Shown in pieces: positions 27,508-36,248 of a DNA stretch of 64,000 nucleotides; position 1 is the stretch's first letter, and every line of letters begins with the position of its first letter. The stretch is from Luteimicrobium subarcticum (GTDB lineage: Bacteria; Actinomycetota; Actinomycetes; Actinomycetales; Cellulomonadaceae), in contig NZ_PGTZ01000010.1 of NCBI RefSeq assembly GCF_002798015.1, positions 229,219-293,218 of the forward strand, written 5' to 3'. The position numbers and the translations under genes were made by a program. The notes under the pieces are model-generated. The model saw nothing but the letters and a program-made list of their open reading frames with translations, did not search any database and was not told where the DNA came from.

Positions 27508-28467
27508 TCAGGCGGCCCTGCGCGCCGCGCCGCGGGGAGCGTCACCGCGGCGGCCCGTGCGCTGGGAGAGGGCCTGCACCCCGAGCGCCGTCAACGAGCC
27601 GGCGACGATCATCACGACGTTGACCGCGAGCTGGACCGCCGCGCCCCACGCCTCGTCACCGACCCCGAAGGCGAGCGACGCCCCGAGGACGCCGGCGGCC
27701 GGGATCGTCGTCACCGAGATGAGGACGCCCACGAGCGCGCCGGTCCGCTCGGTCGCCAGCGAGACCGCACCGGCGACGCCCGCGAGGAACGCGACGACCC
27801 AGCTCAGGCCGCCGGGGTGGTAGACGAAGTCGGTGATGGCGTGCTTCGCGACGAGGTCGGCCGGGTCGAGCAGACCCCACCAGCGCAGCAGCAGCGCACC
27901 GACCGCCGCCCCCGCGACCCCGCACCCGTAGCCCAGGACCGTCGCGCGCAGGCCGCCCAGGAGCATCTCGCGGCTGCGCCGGACCACGCCCAGCGCCAGG
28001 GCGGCGAGCGGGCCGAAGTCCGGCCCGACCGCCATCGCGCCGACGACGAGGACGGGCTGGTTCGTCAGCACGCCGATCATGCCGATGACGCACGCGACGG
28101 CCATGAGCACGCAGAACGTCACGGACGGCCGGGTCTCGGAGCCCGCGCGCTTCTGCAGCTCCTGCCACACCACCGCGTCGGACGGCGCACCCGGTGCCGC
28201 CTGCTCGGCGCGGTCCGCAGCGGCGGAGACGACGGTGTCGACCTCCTGCGCGGAGATGGACCCGTCGTCCGGCACGCCGAGGTCGACGAGCCGGTCGATG
28301 ACCGCCGACGCGGCCTCCCGCGTCACGTCGGCGAGCACGAGGTCGCCCTCGGGCTGCTGCGCCGCGCCCGCGACCAGGACGACGTCCGTCGTCGCGTCGT
28401 CGTCGCGCAGGAGGCCGACGACGCGCGGGCTGAGGTCCGCGGAGACGACGAGGCGGAGGTGGATCAC
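27508..28467 (-). CDS. DUF389 membrane protein
   Basis: 319 residues. An N-terminal ferredoxin-like soluble region of about 110 residues (LVVSADLSPRVVGLLRDDDA) precedes six or seven transmembrane helices with the DUF389 signature LTNQPVLVVGAMAVGPDFGP and GVLISVTTIPAAGVLGASLA. The function of the family is unknown. A short basic tail follows the last helix. Confidence 0.9.
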   Translation of the reverse strand: MIHLRLVVSADLSPRVVGLLRDDDATTDVVLVAGAAQQPEGDLVLADVTREAASAVIDRLVDLGVPDDGSISAQEVDTVVSAAADRAEQAAPGAPSDAVVWQELQKRAGSETRPSVTFCVLMAVACVIGMIGVLTNQPVLVVGAMAVGPDFGPLAALALGVVRRSREMLLGGLRATVLGYGCGVAGAAVGALLLRWWGLLDPADLVAKHAITDFVYHPGGLSWVVAFLAGVAGAVSLATERTGALVGVLISVTTIPAAGVLGASLAFGVGDEAWGAAVQLAVNVVMIVAGSLTALGVQALSQRTGRRGDAPRGAARRAA

Positions 28468-28512
28468 CGCCGCAACGTACCCCCCGGCGCGACCGCCCGC
28501 CGGGCAGGCGGG

Positions 28513-29637
28513 TCAGGGCGCGAGGGCCGCCCGCGCCACGGCGAGCCTCCGCGCCGGGTCCATGAGCACGTGGACGTCGTCGACCCACTGCTCGACCGCG
28601 CCCACGCCGTGCGGGAGAGCACGCACCGCGGTGTCCGTGACACCGGCCGCGACGACCTCGGGAACGCCCGTGACCCCGCGGAACGGGCGGTCGTGGAAAG
28701 CCTCGGTCGCGTGCTCCGGCGCCGGCAGACCCGTGGCTCGCTGGACGTCGAGCAGCCGGTCCGTCGCGGCGACCAGCCGCGCCTCGCGCTCGCGCCACGT
28801 CGTCGCCGTGAGGGCGCCGCGGAGGTCGCCCGCCGCCGACGCCGACCCGGGCAGCCCGGCGAACGACGTCCCGAGCCACTTGCCGTACGGGGCCCAACGC
28901 CCTTCGAGGACGTGCCCCAGGTGCATCAGGACGCGCGCCAGCCGCCCGGCGACGACGGCCGAGCCGAGCTCGTCGTCGCGACTGCCGCACCTCCCGACGA
29001 ACGGGAGCTCCTGCCCGAGGTGCGCCCACGCGGACGCGACGACGTACCGGCGGACGTCGTCCGGGTAGCCGGCGACGGCGGCGCGGAGCGCGGCGAGCTC
29101 ACCCGGTCCGTCGTGGAAGACGGGCCCGGCGACGACCTCCAGGACGCTCTGGCCCGTCAGCCCGAGCCACTGCCACGGCGCCAGACCGGGCCGCGGGTCG
29201 GAGCCTGGCCGCGGGTCGAGGACCGGCCGGGGGTCCAGGCCGAGGCGAGCTGTCGCGAGGTCGTGCGCGGTCAGGACCTCGACACGGTGCCGCGGCTGCG
29301 GGTCCCAGGTGACCGGGAAGCGCGTCGGCTGACCGGCCCACGTGGCGGGCAGGCGGTCCGCGAGGAGCCGGTCGACTCCCGCGACGTCGTCCTCCGCGAC
29401 GACGACGGTGAGGCGTAGCCCCCAGTCGTGGTCACGCGACGTGGCGTCGTCGAACCCGAGGACGTCGGACCCGCTCCCGAGCCGCGCACCCGCCCACGCG
29501 ATGCCCTCGGCCGCGAGGATCGGGCCGACGACGTCGTCGTGATACCGGCGGGCGAGCTCCGCGCCGCCGGGAACCTCCGGGGCTCTGCTCACGCCACCGC
29601 CGCTGGTCACGCTGTCGCCGCTGCTCACGCCGTGCAC
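28513..29637 (-). CDS. DUF4037 nucleotidyltransferase-fold protein
   Basis: 374 residues if the first GTG at 29637 is used; later in-frame GTGs at about 29610 and 29592 are equally possible because the first 15 residues are a Ser/Gly repeat. The core GSGSDVLGFDDATSRDHDWG at about 54-73 is a polymerase-beta nucleotidyltransferase active-site pattern (GSxxD...DxD/H). The DUF4037 C-terminal helical part follows. An internal tandem repeat DPRPVLDPRPGSDPRPG sits near residue 140. Substrate unknown. Confidence 0.85.
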   Translation of the reverse strand: MHGVSSGDSVTSGGGVSRAPEVPGGAELARRYHDDVVGPILAAEGIAWAGARLGSGSDVLGFDDATSRDHDWGLRLTVVVAEDDVAGVDRLLADRLPATWAGQPTRFPVTWDPQPRHRVEVLTAHDLATARLGLDPRPVLDPRPGSDPRPGLAPWQWLGLTGQSVLEVVAGPVFHDGPGELAALRAAVAGYPDDVRRYVVASAWAHLGQELPFVGRCGSRDDELGSAVVAGRLARVLMHLGHVLEGRWAPYGKWLGTSFAGLPGSASAAGDLRGALTATTWREREARLVAATDRLLDVQRATGLPAPEHATEAFHDRPFRGVTGVPEVVAAGVTDTAVRALPHGVGAVEQWVDDVHVLMDPARRLAVARAALAP

Positions 29638-29685
29638 GCTAGCGAGGTCGACCGGCGCCGACCAGGCGATCGCCCCGCCCCGAAC

Positions 29686-29731
29686 GGGTGGTCACCCACC
29701 CATTCATCGTGTTTCGGGTGGGCAACCACCC
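29686..29731. promoter_or_regulatory. Two-arm inverted repeat with palindromic arms
   Basis: Left arm GGGTGGTCACCCACCC and right arm GGGTGGGCAACCACCC, separated by 14 A/T-richer bases, are inverted copies with two mismatches; each arm is itself a partial palindrome. It lies between the DUF4037 and LLM genes, both on the minus strand, within 50 bases of the DUF4037 start. It may be a paired operator or a repetitive extragenic element. Confidence 0.5.
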
Positions 29732-29738
29732 GCACGGC

Positions 29739-29775
29739 GGCAGGGCGGAGCGGGGAGCGCGGCAGGGCGGAGCGG
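29739..29775. repeat. 15-bp direct repeat, 22-base period
   Basis: GGCAGGGCGGAGCGG occurs at 29739-29753 and 29761-29775, just beyond the stop codon of the LLM gene on the minus strand. Confidence 0.7.
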
Positions 29776-29784
29776 AAGGGCGGG

Positions 29785-30567
29785 TCAGCGCTGGGCGTCG
29801 CGCCAGGCGACCCACTCCGCCGCAGCGCTCAGGTCGTAGTCCGGCCCGTTGACGCCGACGGTGAACAGCGACGCGCCCGCGGCGACGAGCGCGTCACCCA
29901 CCTCGGCGGGCGAGTGCCGGCCGACCTCGACGGACCGCTCGACGAGCGCGGCGGTGTCACGACCGACGGCCGCGCCGTGCTCGTCGAGGATGGCGGACTT
30001 GCGGGTCAGCGTCTCGACGTCGCCGAAGGAGTGCCAGATGTCGCCGTGCTCGGCGACGATCCGCAGGGTCTTCTTCTCGCCGCCGCCGCCGATGAGGATC
30101 GGGATCTCGCGGGTCGGTGCCGGGTTGCCGACGGCCAGGCGGTTCTTGATGCGCGGCATCGCCTCGGCGAGGTCCGCGAGCCGGGTGCCCGGGGTGCCGA
30201 ACTCGTACCCGAACTGGTCGTAGTCCTTCTCGAACCAGCCCGCGCCGATCCCGAGGATCAGGCGGCCGCCCGAGATGTGGTCGACCGTGCGGGCCATGTC
30301 GGCCAGCAGGTCGGGGTTGCGGTACGAGTTGCAGGTGACGAGGGCGCCGATCTCGACGCGCTCGGTCTGCTCGGCCCAGGCGCCCAGCATGGTCCAGCAC
30401 TCGAAGTGCAGGCCGTCGGGGTCGCCGCTGAGCGGGTAGAAGTGGTCCCAGTTGAACACCACGTCGACGCCCAGCTCCTCGGCGCGGAGGACCGCGTCGC
30501 GGATCTGGCCGTACTCGGCGTGCTGGGGCTGGAGCTGGACGGCGATGCGCAGGTTACGGTCGGTCAC
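29785..30567 (-). CDS. LLM-class F420-dependent oxidoreductase
   Basis: 260 residues, TIM-barrel luciferase-like fold: MTDRNLRIAVQLQPQHAEYG, VDVVFNWDHFYPLSGDPDG, LGIGAGWFEKDYDQFGYEFG and IPILIGGGGEKKTLRIVAEH. In actinobacteria such proteins usually use coenzyme F420 rather than FMN. Substrate unknown. Transcribed away from the antiporter gene with 37 bases between the starts. Confidence 0.88.
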   Translation of the reverse strand: MTDRNLRIAVQLQPQHAEYGQIRDAVLRAEELGVDVVFNWDHFYPLSGDPDGLHFECWTMLGAWAEQTERVEIGALVTCNSYRNPDLLADMARTVDHISGGRLILGIGAGWFEKDYDQFGYEFGTPGTRLADLAEAMPRIKNRLAVGNPAPTREIPILIGGGGEKKTLRIVAEHGDIWHSFGDVETLTRKSAILDEHGAAVGRDTAALVERSVEVGRHSPAEVGDALVAAGASLFTVGVNGPDYDLSAAAEWVAWRDAQR

Positions 30568-30604
30568 CCGACGAGCCTATGCCCGCGCCGCTACCGTGAG
30601 GGAC

Positions 30605-32185
30605 GTGCCGGAGCTCCTGCTGTTCGCCGTCCTCGTCGCGGGGATCGTCGTGCTGAGCCCGGTCGCGGAGCGACTGCGCATCCCGCAGCCGGTGCTGCTC
30701 ACGGTGTTCGGGCTCGTGGTCCCGCTGTTCCCGCACGTGCCCGAGCTGCGCGTCGACCCGGACCTCATCCTGCCGGTCGTGCTGCCCCCGCTGCTGTTCG
30801 CGGCGACGCAGCGCGCGTCGGCCCGCGAGTTCCGGGACAACGCCAAGCCGATCCTCGTGCTCGCCGTCGGGCTGACCGTCGTGAGCGCGGTGGTCGCGGC
30901 CGTGGTCGCGCACGCGTTCGGGATGCCGTGGGGTCCGGCGGCGGTCCTCGGCGCGATCGTGTCCCCGCCCGACCCGGTGGCCGCGACCGCCGTCGCGCGG
31001 CGCCTGCGCCTCCCCGGCCGGCTCGTCGCCGTCCTCGAGGGCGAGGGCATGTTCAACGACGCGACCGCCCTCGTCATGTACAAGGTGGCGGTGGGTGCGG
31101 TGGTCGCCGGGCACGCCACGACGGGCGCGATCGGGGTGAGCTTCGTGCTCGGCGTCGTCGTCGGTGTGGGGGTCGGGCTGGTGGCCGGCTGGCTGACCCG
31201 GCTCGCGCTCGCCCGCCTCGACGACGCCGCGCCGCAGACCACCGTGACGATCGCCGTCCCGTTCGCCGCGTACGTCGGGGCGGACCACCTCGGCGGGTCG
31301 GGCGTCCTCGCCGTCCTCGTCCTCGGCCTGTACCTGCGGACGCGCGGCCACCGCTCCTACACGAGCGGCGGGTGGCTGCTCGGCCGGGCCGTGTGGAACT
31401 ACCTCGACTGGATCGTCACCGGGCTCGTGTTCGTGCTCATCGGGTTCGAGCTGACGGCCGTCCTCGAGGACGACGTGCTCGACCGGTCGACGGTCGCGGT
31501 GGCCGCCGCGGTGGTCGCCGCGCTCGTGGTGGTGCGGTTCGTGTGGGTCTTCCCCGCGTCGTACCTGGCGAGCCGGGGTGCGCGCTTGCCGCAGGCCGTG
31601 CCGGGCAGCCCGCGCGAGGCGCTCGTCGTGTCGTGGGCGGGAATGCGCGGCGTCGTGACGGTCGCGTCCGCGCTCGCGCTGCCCCTGACGGTCGACGCCG
31701 ACGCCGGCGGCGGGGCGTTCCCCTGGCGCACCGAGGTGCTCGTGGTGGGGCTCGCGACGGTCCTCGTCACCCTGGTCGTGCAGGGACTGACGCTCGCGCC
31801 GCTCGTCACCCGGCTGGGCGTCGGCACCGAGGGCGACATCGCCGCCGAGGCCGCGGACCTGCGCCGCGCCGCTACGGCCCAGGCGCTCGACGTCGTCCGC
31901 ACCGACGTCGACCGACGCACCCCGCCGCGGGTGCGCGACGCCGTCGTCCTGCAGTACGAGGGGTACCTCGCCGCGCAGGACGCACTGCTCGAGGCGCGCC
32001 GCGGGCGTGCGGACGACGACCACGACGACGGGGACGAGGACGCCCTCGAAGGCCTGCTGGAGCGGGCGAGCGAGGCGGAGCGGGACTTCGTCGTCGACGC
32101 CCGGGCTCGCGGCGAGGTCAGCGCGGAGGCCGCTGACGAGGTGCTCGACGACGTCGAGTCCCGGGCGCGGCGCGAGCAGCACTGA
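30605..32185 (+). CDS. Na+/H+ antiporter, NhaP/CPA1 family
   Basis: 526 residues with about twelve transmembrane helices over the first 410 and a charged cytosolic tail. Signatures: [34 protein letters not shown] and [13 protein letters not shown], which carries the ion-binding Asp of CPA1 exchangers. The start is the GTG at 30605; another GTG three codons upstream is possible. It exports Na+ or K+ in exchange for protons across the inner membrane. The tail has a run of acidic residues ([10 protein letters not shown]) that may be regulatory. Confidence 0.92.
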   Translation: MPELLLFAVLVAGIVVLSPVAERLRIPQPVLLTVFGLVVPLFPHVPELRVDPDLILPVVLPPLLFAATQRASAREFRDNAKPILVLAVGLTVVSAVVAAVVAHAFGMPWGPAAVLGAIVSPPDPVAATAVARRLRLPGRLVAVLEGEGMFNDATALVMYKVAVGAVVAGHATTGAIGVSFVLGVVVGVGVGLVAGWLTRLALARLDDAAPQTTVTIAVPFAAYVGADHLGGSGVLAVLVLGLYLRTRGHRSYTSGGWLLGRAVWNYLDWIVTGLVFVLIGFELTAVLEDDVLDRSTVAVAAAVVAALVVVRFVWVFPASYLASRGARLPQAVPGSPREALVVSWAGMRGVVTVASALALPLTVDADAGGGAFPWRTEVLVVGLATVLVTLVVQGLTLAPLVTRLGVGTEGDIAAEAADLRRAATAQALDVVRTDVDRRTPPRVRDAVVLQYEGYLAAQDALLEARRGRADDDHDDGDEDALEGLLERASEAERDFVVDARARGEVSAEAADEVLDDVESRARREQH

Positions 32186-32194
32186 GCGCGGGCG

Positions 32195-32239
32195 CTCGTC
32201 AGTAGTCGGGCGCGGGCACTCGTCAGTAGTCGGGCGCGG
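32195..32239. repeat. 24-bp tandem duplication across the VanY-like stop codon
   Basis: CTCGTCAGTAGTCGGGCGCGG occurs at 32195-32215 and 32219-32239, period 24. On the minus strand the original TGA is followed in the same frame by a second copy of the last codons and another TGA, so read-through would add only eight residues ending PAPDY. Confidence 0.85.
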
Positions 32240-33125
32240 CGGGCAGGCCGACGTACGTCTCCAGGACGGTCTCGCCGCTGTCGTGCATGCCCTTCGCGAC
32301 CGCAGTGCCCACGTACCGGATGTGCCACGGCTCGTACACGTACCCGGTGACGGCCTGCTCGCCCTTCGGGTACCGCACGACGAACCCGTACCGCCACGCG
32401 TTCGCACCGAGCCACGCGGCCTGCGGGGTCGTCCCGAAGCACGACAGCGCCCCGCACGAGCCCGCGTCGAGCACGTCGAGAGCGAGCCCGCTCTGGTGCT
32501 CCGAGTACCCCGGGCGCGCGGACTGCGCGTCCGCGCTCTTCTTGCCGAACTTCGCGACCCAGCCCTCGTAGGTGCTCACCTGCACGGGGTACGACCGGTA
32601 CGCGCTGTGCACGACCAGGGGCTTGCCGGCCTTCTTCGCGGCGGCGAACAGGTGCCCGAGCGCGGTCGCGGCCTCGGGGCGGAGCTGCTCGCTGCCCGTG
32701 CCGACGCGCACGAGGTCGGCCGGCGCCCAGTCCTTCGGGTGGAACGGCCGCTGCTTGTCCACGACGACGAGGGTGCTCGTCGGGTCGTCGAGCTGGGCGG
32801 CGGTGAAGGTCGGCTCGGCGGGGGTCGCGGCGCGGGTCGGGGTCGCCCGAGGAGTCGGGCTCGGGGCGGGGCGATCGACGCGCGCCGCGGCGTCGGCGTG
32901 CTCGGGCGTGCTGGACGGGTCGATGGCGACCGCTGCCGCGACCGCACCGCCCACCACCAGCGCCGGGACCAGGACGAGGAGCGTCATGCGGCGCCGTCGC
33001 CGGGCCCGTCGCGCCCGTGCGCGCTCCCGCGCGGCCGCCTCGGCCCGGGCGCGCCGCGACGCCGGCGGACGACGCGCGCGTCCGACGTGGGGCGGCTCGG
33101 GCGTGCGGCGCCCCGTCGCGGTCAT
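32223..33125 (-). CDS. VanY-like D-alanyl-D-alanine carboxypeptidase (M15B)
   Basis: 300 residues. A very basic N-terminus (Arg/Ala-rich, 1-46) leads to a single membrane anchor at about 47-68, a Pro/Thr linker, then an M15 peptidase domain with the zinc motif [10 protein letters not shown] and the second ligand in EPWHIRYVG, plus [12 protein letters not shown]. It trims terminal D-Ala from peptidoglycan stem peptides outside the cell. No vancomycin-resistance genes are nearby, so this is likely a housekeeping wall enzyme. Confidence 0.92.
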   Translation of the reverse strand: MTATGRRTPEPPHVGRARRPPASRRARAEAAARERARARRARRRRRMTLLVLVPALVVGGAVAAAVAIDPSSTPEHADAAARVDRPAPSPTPRATPTRAATPAEPTFTAAQLDDPTSTLVVVDKQRPFHPKDWAPADLVRVGTGSEQLRPEAATALGHLFAAAKKAGKPLVVHSAYRSYPVQVSTYEGWVAKFGKKSADAQSARPGYSEHQSGLALDVLDAGSCGALSCFGTTPQAAWLGANAWRYGFVVRYPKGEQAVTGYVYEPWHIRYVGTAVAKGMHDSGETVLETYVGLPAAPDY

Positions 33126-33227
33126 GGGTCGATCCTACGGAGGCCACGCTCCGGCCCTTCACGCCCGCGTCCGACCCGCCCGTGCGGACCCGCGCGTGGG
33201 GAGGCGCGCGCTGGCAGGATGAGACGC

Positions 33228-34931
33228 ATGGATCCACGCGCCGGTACCCCCGCTCAGCCTTCGGACCTCATCGACGTCGACGCCGTGGTCGGCGCGTACT
33301 ACGACCTGCACCCGGACGTGAACGATCCGGCGCAGAAGGTGGTCTTCGGGACGTCGGGTCACCGCGGCTCGAGCCTCGACGCGGCGTTCAACGAGGACCA
33401 CATCGTCGCGATCACGCAGGCGATCGTGGAGTACCGCGCGAGCCAGGGCACAGACGGCCCTCTCTATATCGGGCGCGACACGCACGCGCTGTCTCTGCCG
33501 GCCTGGGAGTCGGCGCTCCAGGTGCTCGCCGCGGCGGGCGTCGAGGTGCGCATCGACGCTCGCGACTCGTGGACGCCCACTCCTGCGGTGTCGCACGCGA
33601 TCCTCACGGCGAACGGCGCGACGACGGTCGACGGCGTCCGCACGCAGGGGCCGGAGCTGGCCGACGGGATCGTCGTGACGCCGTCCCACAACCCGCCGCG
33701 TGACGGCGGGTTCAAGTACAACCCGCCGCACGGCGGCCCGGCCGGGTCGGAGGCCACGGGCTGGATCGCGGACCGCGCCAACGAGATCCTGCGCAGCGGC
33801 GTCGACCAGGTGAAGCGCGTGCCGCTGTCGGTCGCGCTCAGCGTCCCCAGCACGCAGAAGCACGACTACCTCACGGCGTACGTGGACGACCTGCGCAACG
33901 TGGTCGACATGGAGGCGATCCGCGAGGCCGGCGTGCGCATCGGCGCCGACCCGCTCGGCGGGGCGTCGGTGGAGTACTGGGCGGCGATCGGCGAGACGTA
34001 CGGGCTGGACCTCACGGTCGTGAACCCGGAGGTCGACCCGGCCTGGTCGTTCATGACGCTCGACTGGGACGGCAAGATCCGCATGGACTGCTCGTCCCCG
34101 TACGCGATGGCGTCGCTGCGGCACCGCATGGAGCCGGACGCCGAGGGCAAGACCCCTTTCGACCTCGCGACGGGCAACGACGCCGACTCCGACCGGCACG
34201 GCATCGTGACCCCCGACGCGGGCCTCATGAACCCGAACCACTACCTCGCGGTCGCGATCGCCTACCTGTACGGCACCGGGCCGGACGGCACCCCGAATCG
34301 TCCCGGCTGGCAGCCGGACGCCGCGGTCGGCAAGACGCTGGTGTCGTCGGCGCTGATCGACCGGGTGGTCGCGGGGCTCGGGCGGACGGTCGTCGAGGTG
34401 CCGGTGGGCTTCAAGTGGTTCGTCCCCGGGCTGCTCGACGGGTCCGTGGCGTTCGGCGGCGAGGAGTCGGCCGGCGGCTCGTTCCTGCGGCTCGACGGCC
34501 GCGTCTGGACGACCGACAAGGACGGCATCATCCTCGCGCTGCTCGCGTCCGAGATCCTCGCGAAGACCGGGCGGACGCCGTCGCAGCACCACGCCGACCT
34601 CGTCGCGCAGTACGGCGAGTCCTGGTACGCGCGCGTCGACGCCCCTGCGACGCTCGAGGAGAAGGCGACGCTGTCGAAGCTGTCGCCCGACCAGGTGACG
34701 GCGACCGAGCTCGCCGGCGAGCCCATCACCGGCAAGCTGACCGAGGCGCCCGGCAACAACGCCGCGATCGGCGGGCTCAAGGTGACGACCGAGAACGCCT
34801 GGTTCGCGGCCCGGCCGTCCGGCACGGAGAACGTGTACAAGATCTACGCCGAGTCGTTCGTGTCTGCGGAGCACCTGGAGCAGGTGCAGGCCGAGGCGAA
34901 GGACGTCGTGGGCGACGCGCTCGGCGGCTGA
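33228..34931 (+). CDS. pgm: Phosphoglucomutase (alpha-D-glucose phosphate-specific)
   Basis: 567 residues. It aligns with E. coli Pgm from the start ([18 protein letters not shown]). Motifs: [12 protein letters not shown], the phosphoserine loop [20 protein letters not shown], the Mg site [11 protein letters not shown] and the phosphate-binding AARPSGTEN. It interconverts glucose 1- and 6-phosphate and so links glycogen or maltose use to glycolysis and to UDP-glucose. An ATG at 33219 is an alternative start. The TMEM175-like gene starts 3 bases after its stop. Confidence 0.97.
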   Translation: MDPRAGTPAQPSDLIDVDAVVGAYYDLHPDVNDPAQKVVFGTSGHRGSSLDAAFNEDHIVAITQAIVEYRASQGTDGPLYIGRDTHALSLPAWESALQVLAAAGVEVRIDARDSWTPTPAVSHAILTANGATTVDGVRTQGPELADGIVVTPSHNPPRDGGFKYNPPHGGPAGSEATGWIADRANEILRSGVDQVKRVPLSVALSVPSTQKHDYLTAYVDDLRNVVDMEAIREAGVRIGADPLGGASVEYWAAIGETYGLDLTVVNPEVDPAWSFMTLDWDGKIRMDCSSPYAMASLRHRMEPDAEGKTPFDLATGNDADSDRHGIVTPDAGLMNPNHYLAVAIAYLYGTGPDGTPNRPGWQPDAAVGKTLVSSALIDRVVAGLGRTVVEVPVGFKWFVPGLLDGSVAFGGEESAGGSFLRLDGRVWTTDKDGIILALLASEILAKTGRTPSQHHADLVAQYGESWYARVDAPATLEEKATLSKLSPDQVTATELAGEPITGKLTEAPGNNAAIGGLKVTTENAWFAARPSGTENVYKIYAESFVSAEHLEQVQAEAKDVVGDALGG

Positions 34932-34934
34932 GCC

Positions 34935-35573
34935 GTGTCGGCGGGCGGCGGCGGTGCGGACGACGAGGTCGCGGCGGACGACACCGGGACCGGCGGTGAG
35001 CGCGGACTCGAGCGCCTGCTCGTGTTCGGGGACGCGGTGGTCGCGATCGCGATCACCCTCGTGGTCCTGCCGCTCGTCGACGCCGCCCAGGACCTCGACG
35101 ACCGGACGGCCTGGCAGTTCGTCCAGGACCACCGCGCCGGCCTCGGTGCGGCGGCCCTGAGCTTCCTGGTGATCTGGGTGCTGTGGCGTCCGCAGCACCG
35201 CGTGTTCGAGCGCGCCCACGGGTACACGCCCCGGACGGCGACGCTGCACGTCGTCTGGCTCGCTGCCGTGGTCGTGCTGCCGCTGCCGACGCTCCTGGTC
35301 GTCGAGGCGCCGCACGGCGACCGCAGCGCGCCCGTGCTCTACATCGGCACGGTGCTCGTCGCGCTCGTCGCCGGACGCCTCGAGTACGCGGACCTGTGGC
35401 GGTCCGGCAAGCTCGACGGACGCGCGCCGACGGCGCGGTCGTGGGCCACCCCGGCCGCGGCGGCGCTGGCGCTCGTGCTCGCCGCCACGGTCCCGGGCGT
35501 CGGGATGTGGGGCATGCTGCTCCTCGTCCCCGCCGGCCTGGTGGAGGACCGCATCTCGCGCCCCGCGCGGTAG
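34935..35573 (+). CDS. TMEM175/DUF1211-type potassium channel-like protein
   Basis: 212 residues with about six hydrophobic helices. The first helix carries LVFGDAVVAIAITLVVLPL, close to the (F)SDxxxAIAxTLxxL motif that lines the pore of TMEM175 channels; the usual Ser is Gly here. An acidic Gly-rich N-terminus precedes it. Bacterial TMEM175 proteins conduct K+ with weak selectivity. Very close to pgm, so possibly co-transcribed, though without obvious functional link. Confidence 0.8.
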   Translation: MSAGGGGADDEVAADDTGTGGERGLERLLVFGDAVVAIAITLVVLPLVDAAQDLDDRTAWQFVQDHRAGLGAAALSFLVIWVLWRPQHRVFERAHGYTPRTATLHVVWLAAVVVLPLPTLLVVEAPHGDRSAPVLYIGTVLVALVAGRLEYADLWRSGKLDGRAPTARSWATPAAAALALVLAATVPGVGMWGMLLLVPAGLVEDRISRPAR

Positions 35574-35583
35574 GTTCTCGCGC

Positions 35584-36126
35584 GTGAAGCCCGCCAGCCC
35601 TTTCCCCGTCGTCGTGAGCGTGCTCGCCGTCGTCGCCGCCATCGCGCTGCCGCTCGCCTGGTACTGGGGCGGGACGTACGTCAACACCCTCGTCGCGACC
35701 GCGGGGCTCGGCACCCACGGCACCTACACGCCCACGAACGAGGAGTGCCACACCACCCACGACAAGCACGGGTCTCACGAGTCCTGCACGTGGCACGGCA
35801 TCTTCGCGCCGCACGGGTACCGCAACCCGGACGGCGCGTTCGAGGCGGCCGCATGGACGTCCGACGGCACGCAGCACGAGGCGTGGACCGCGCACGTCGT
35901 CCCCTGGAGCGGCAGGGCCGTGGTCCCGGACACCACGCGCAGCCACGTGATCGCGCTCGTCCCAGCGGTGATCATCATCGGCTTTCTCGTCGTGACGGGC
36001 CTGACGGTGCGTGTGGCCCTGCGCAACACCCGCGCCGGCCGCGCGGCGAGGAGCAAGAAGCGGGCGGGCTCGACACCACCGAACCCGCCGGATGACGGCG
36101 ACGTCCCCGGGCTCACGCGGTACTGA
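35584..36126 (+). CDS. Small membrane protein, unknown
   Basis: 180 residues from a GTG. Transmembrane helices at about 7-27 and 121-142 frame an extracytoplasmic loop rich in His, Thr and Gly with two Cys (NEECHTTHDKHGSHESCTWH). The cluster of His and Cys could bind a metal or form a disulfide. The C-terminus is basic then Pro-rich. I recognise no family. Ten bases after the TMEM175-like gene, so the three genes from pgm on may form a transcript. Confidence 0.7.
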   Translation: MKPASPFPVVVSVLAVVAAIALPLAWYWGGTYVNTLVATAGLGTHGTYTPTNEECHTTHDKHGSHESCTWHGIFAPHGYRNPDGAFEAAAWTSDGTQHEAWTAHVVPWSGRAVVPDTTRSHVIALVPAVIIIGFLVVTGLTVRVALRNTRAGRAARSKKRAGSTPPNPPDDGDVPGLTRY

Positions 36127-36248
36127 CCGCGCGGCTCGACACCGCGCCCGTCGCCCGGAGCACCGGTGTCACGGAAGCGCCCGACGCACCCTCCCCCCAG
36201 GTGGAGCACGTCCGTGCCCCGACGGCTCGTCATACCGGGAGGACTCCG

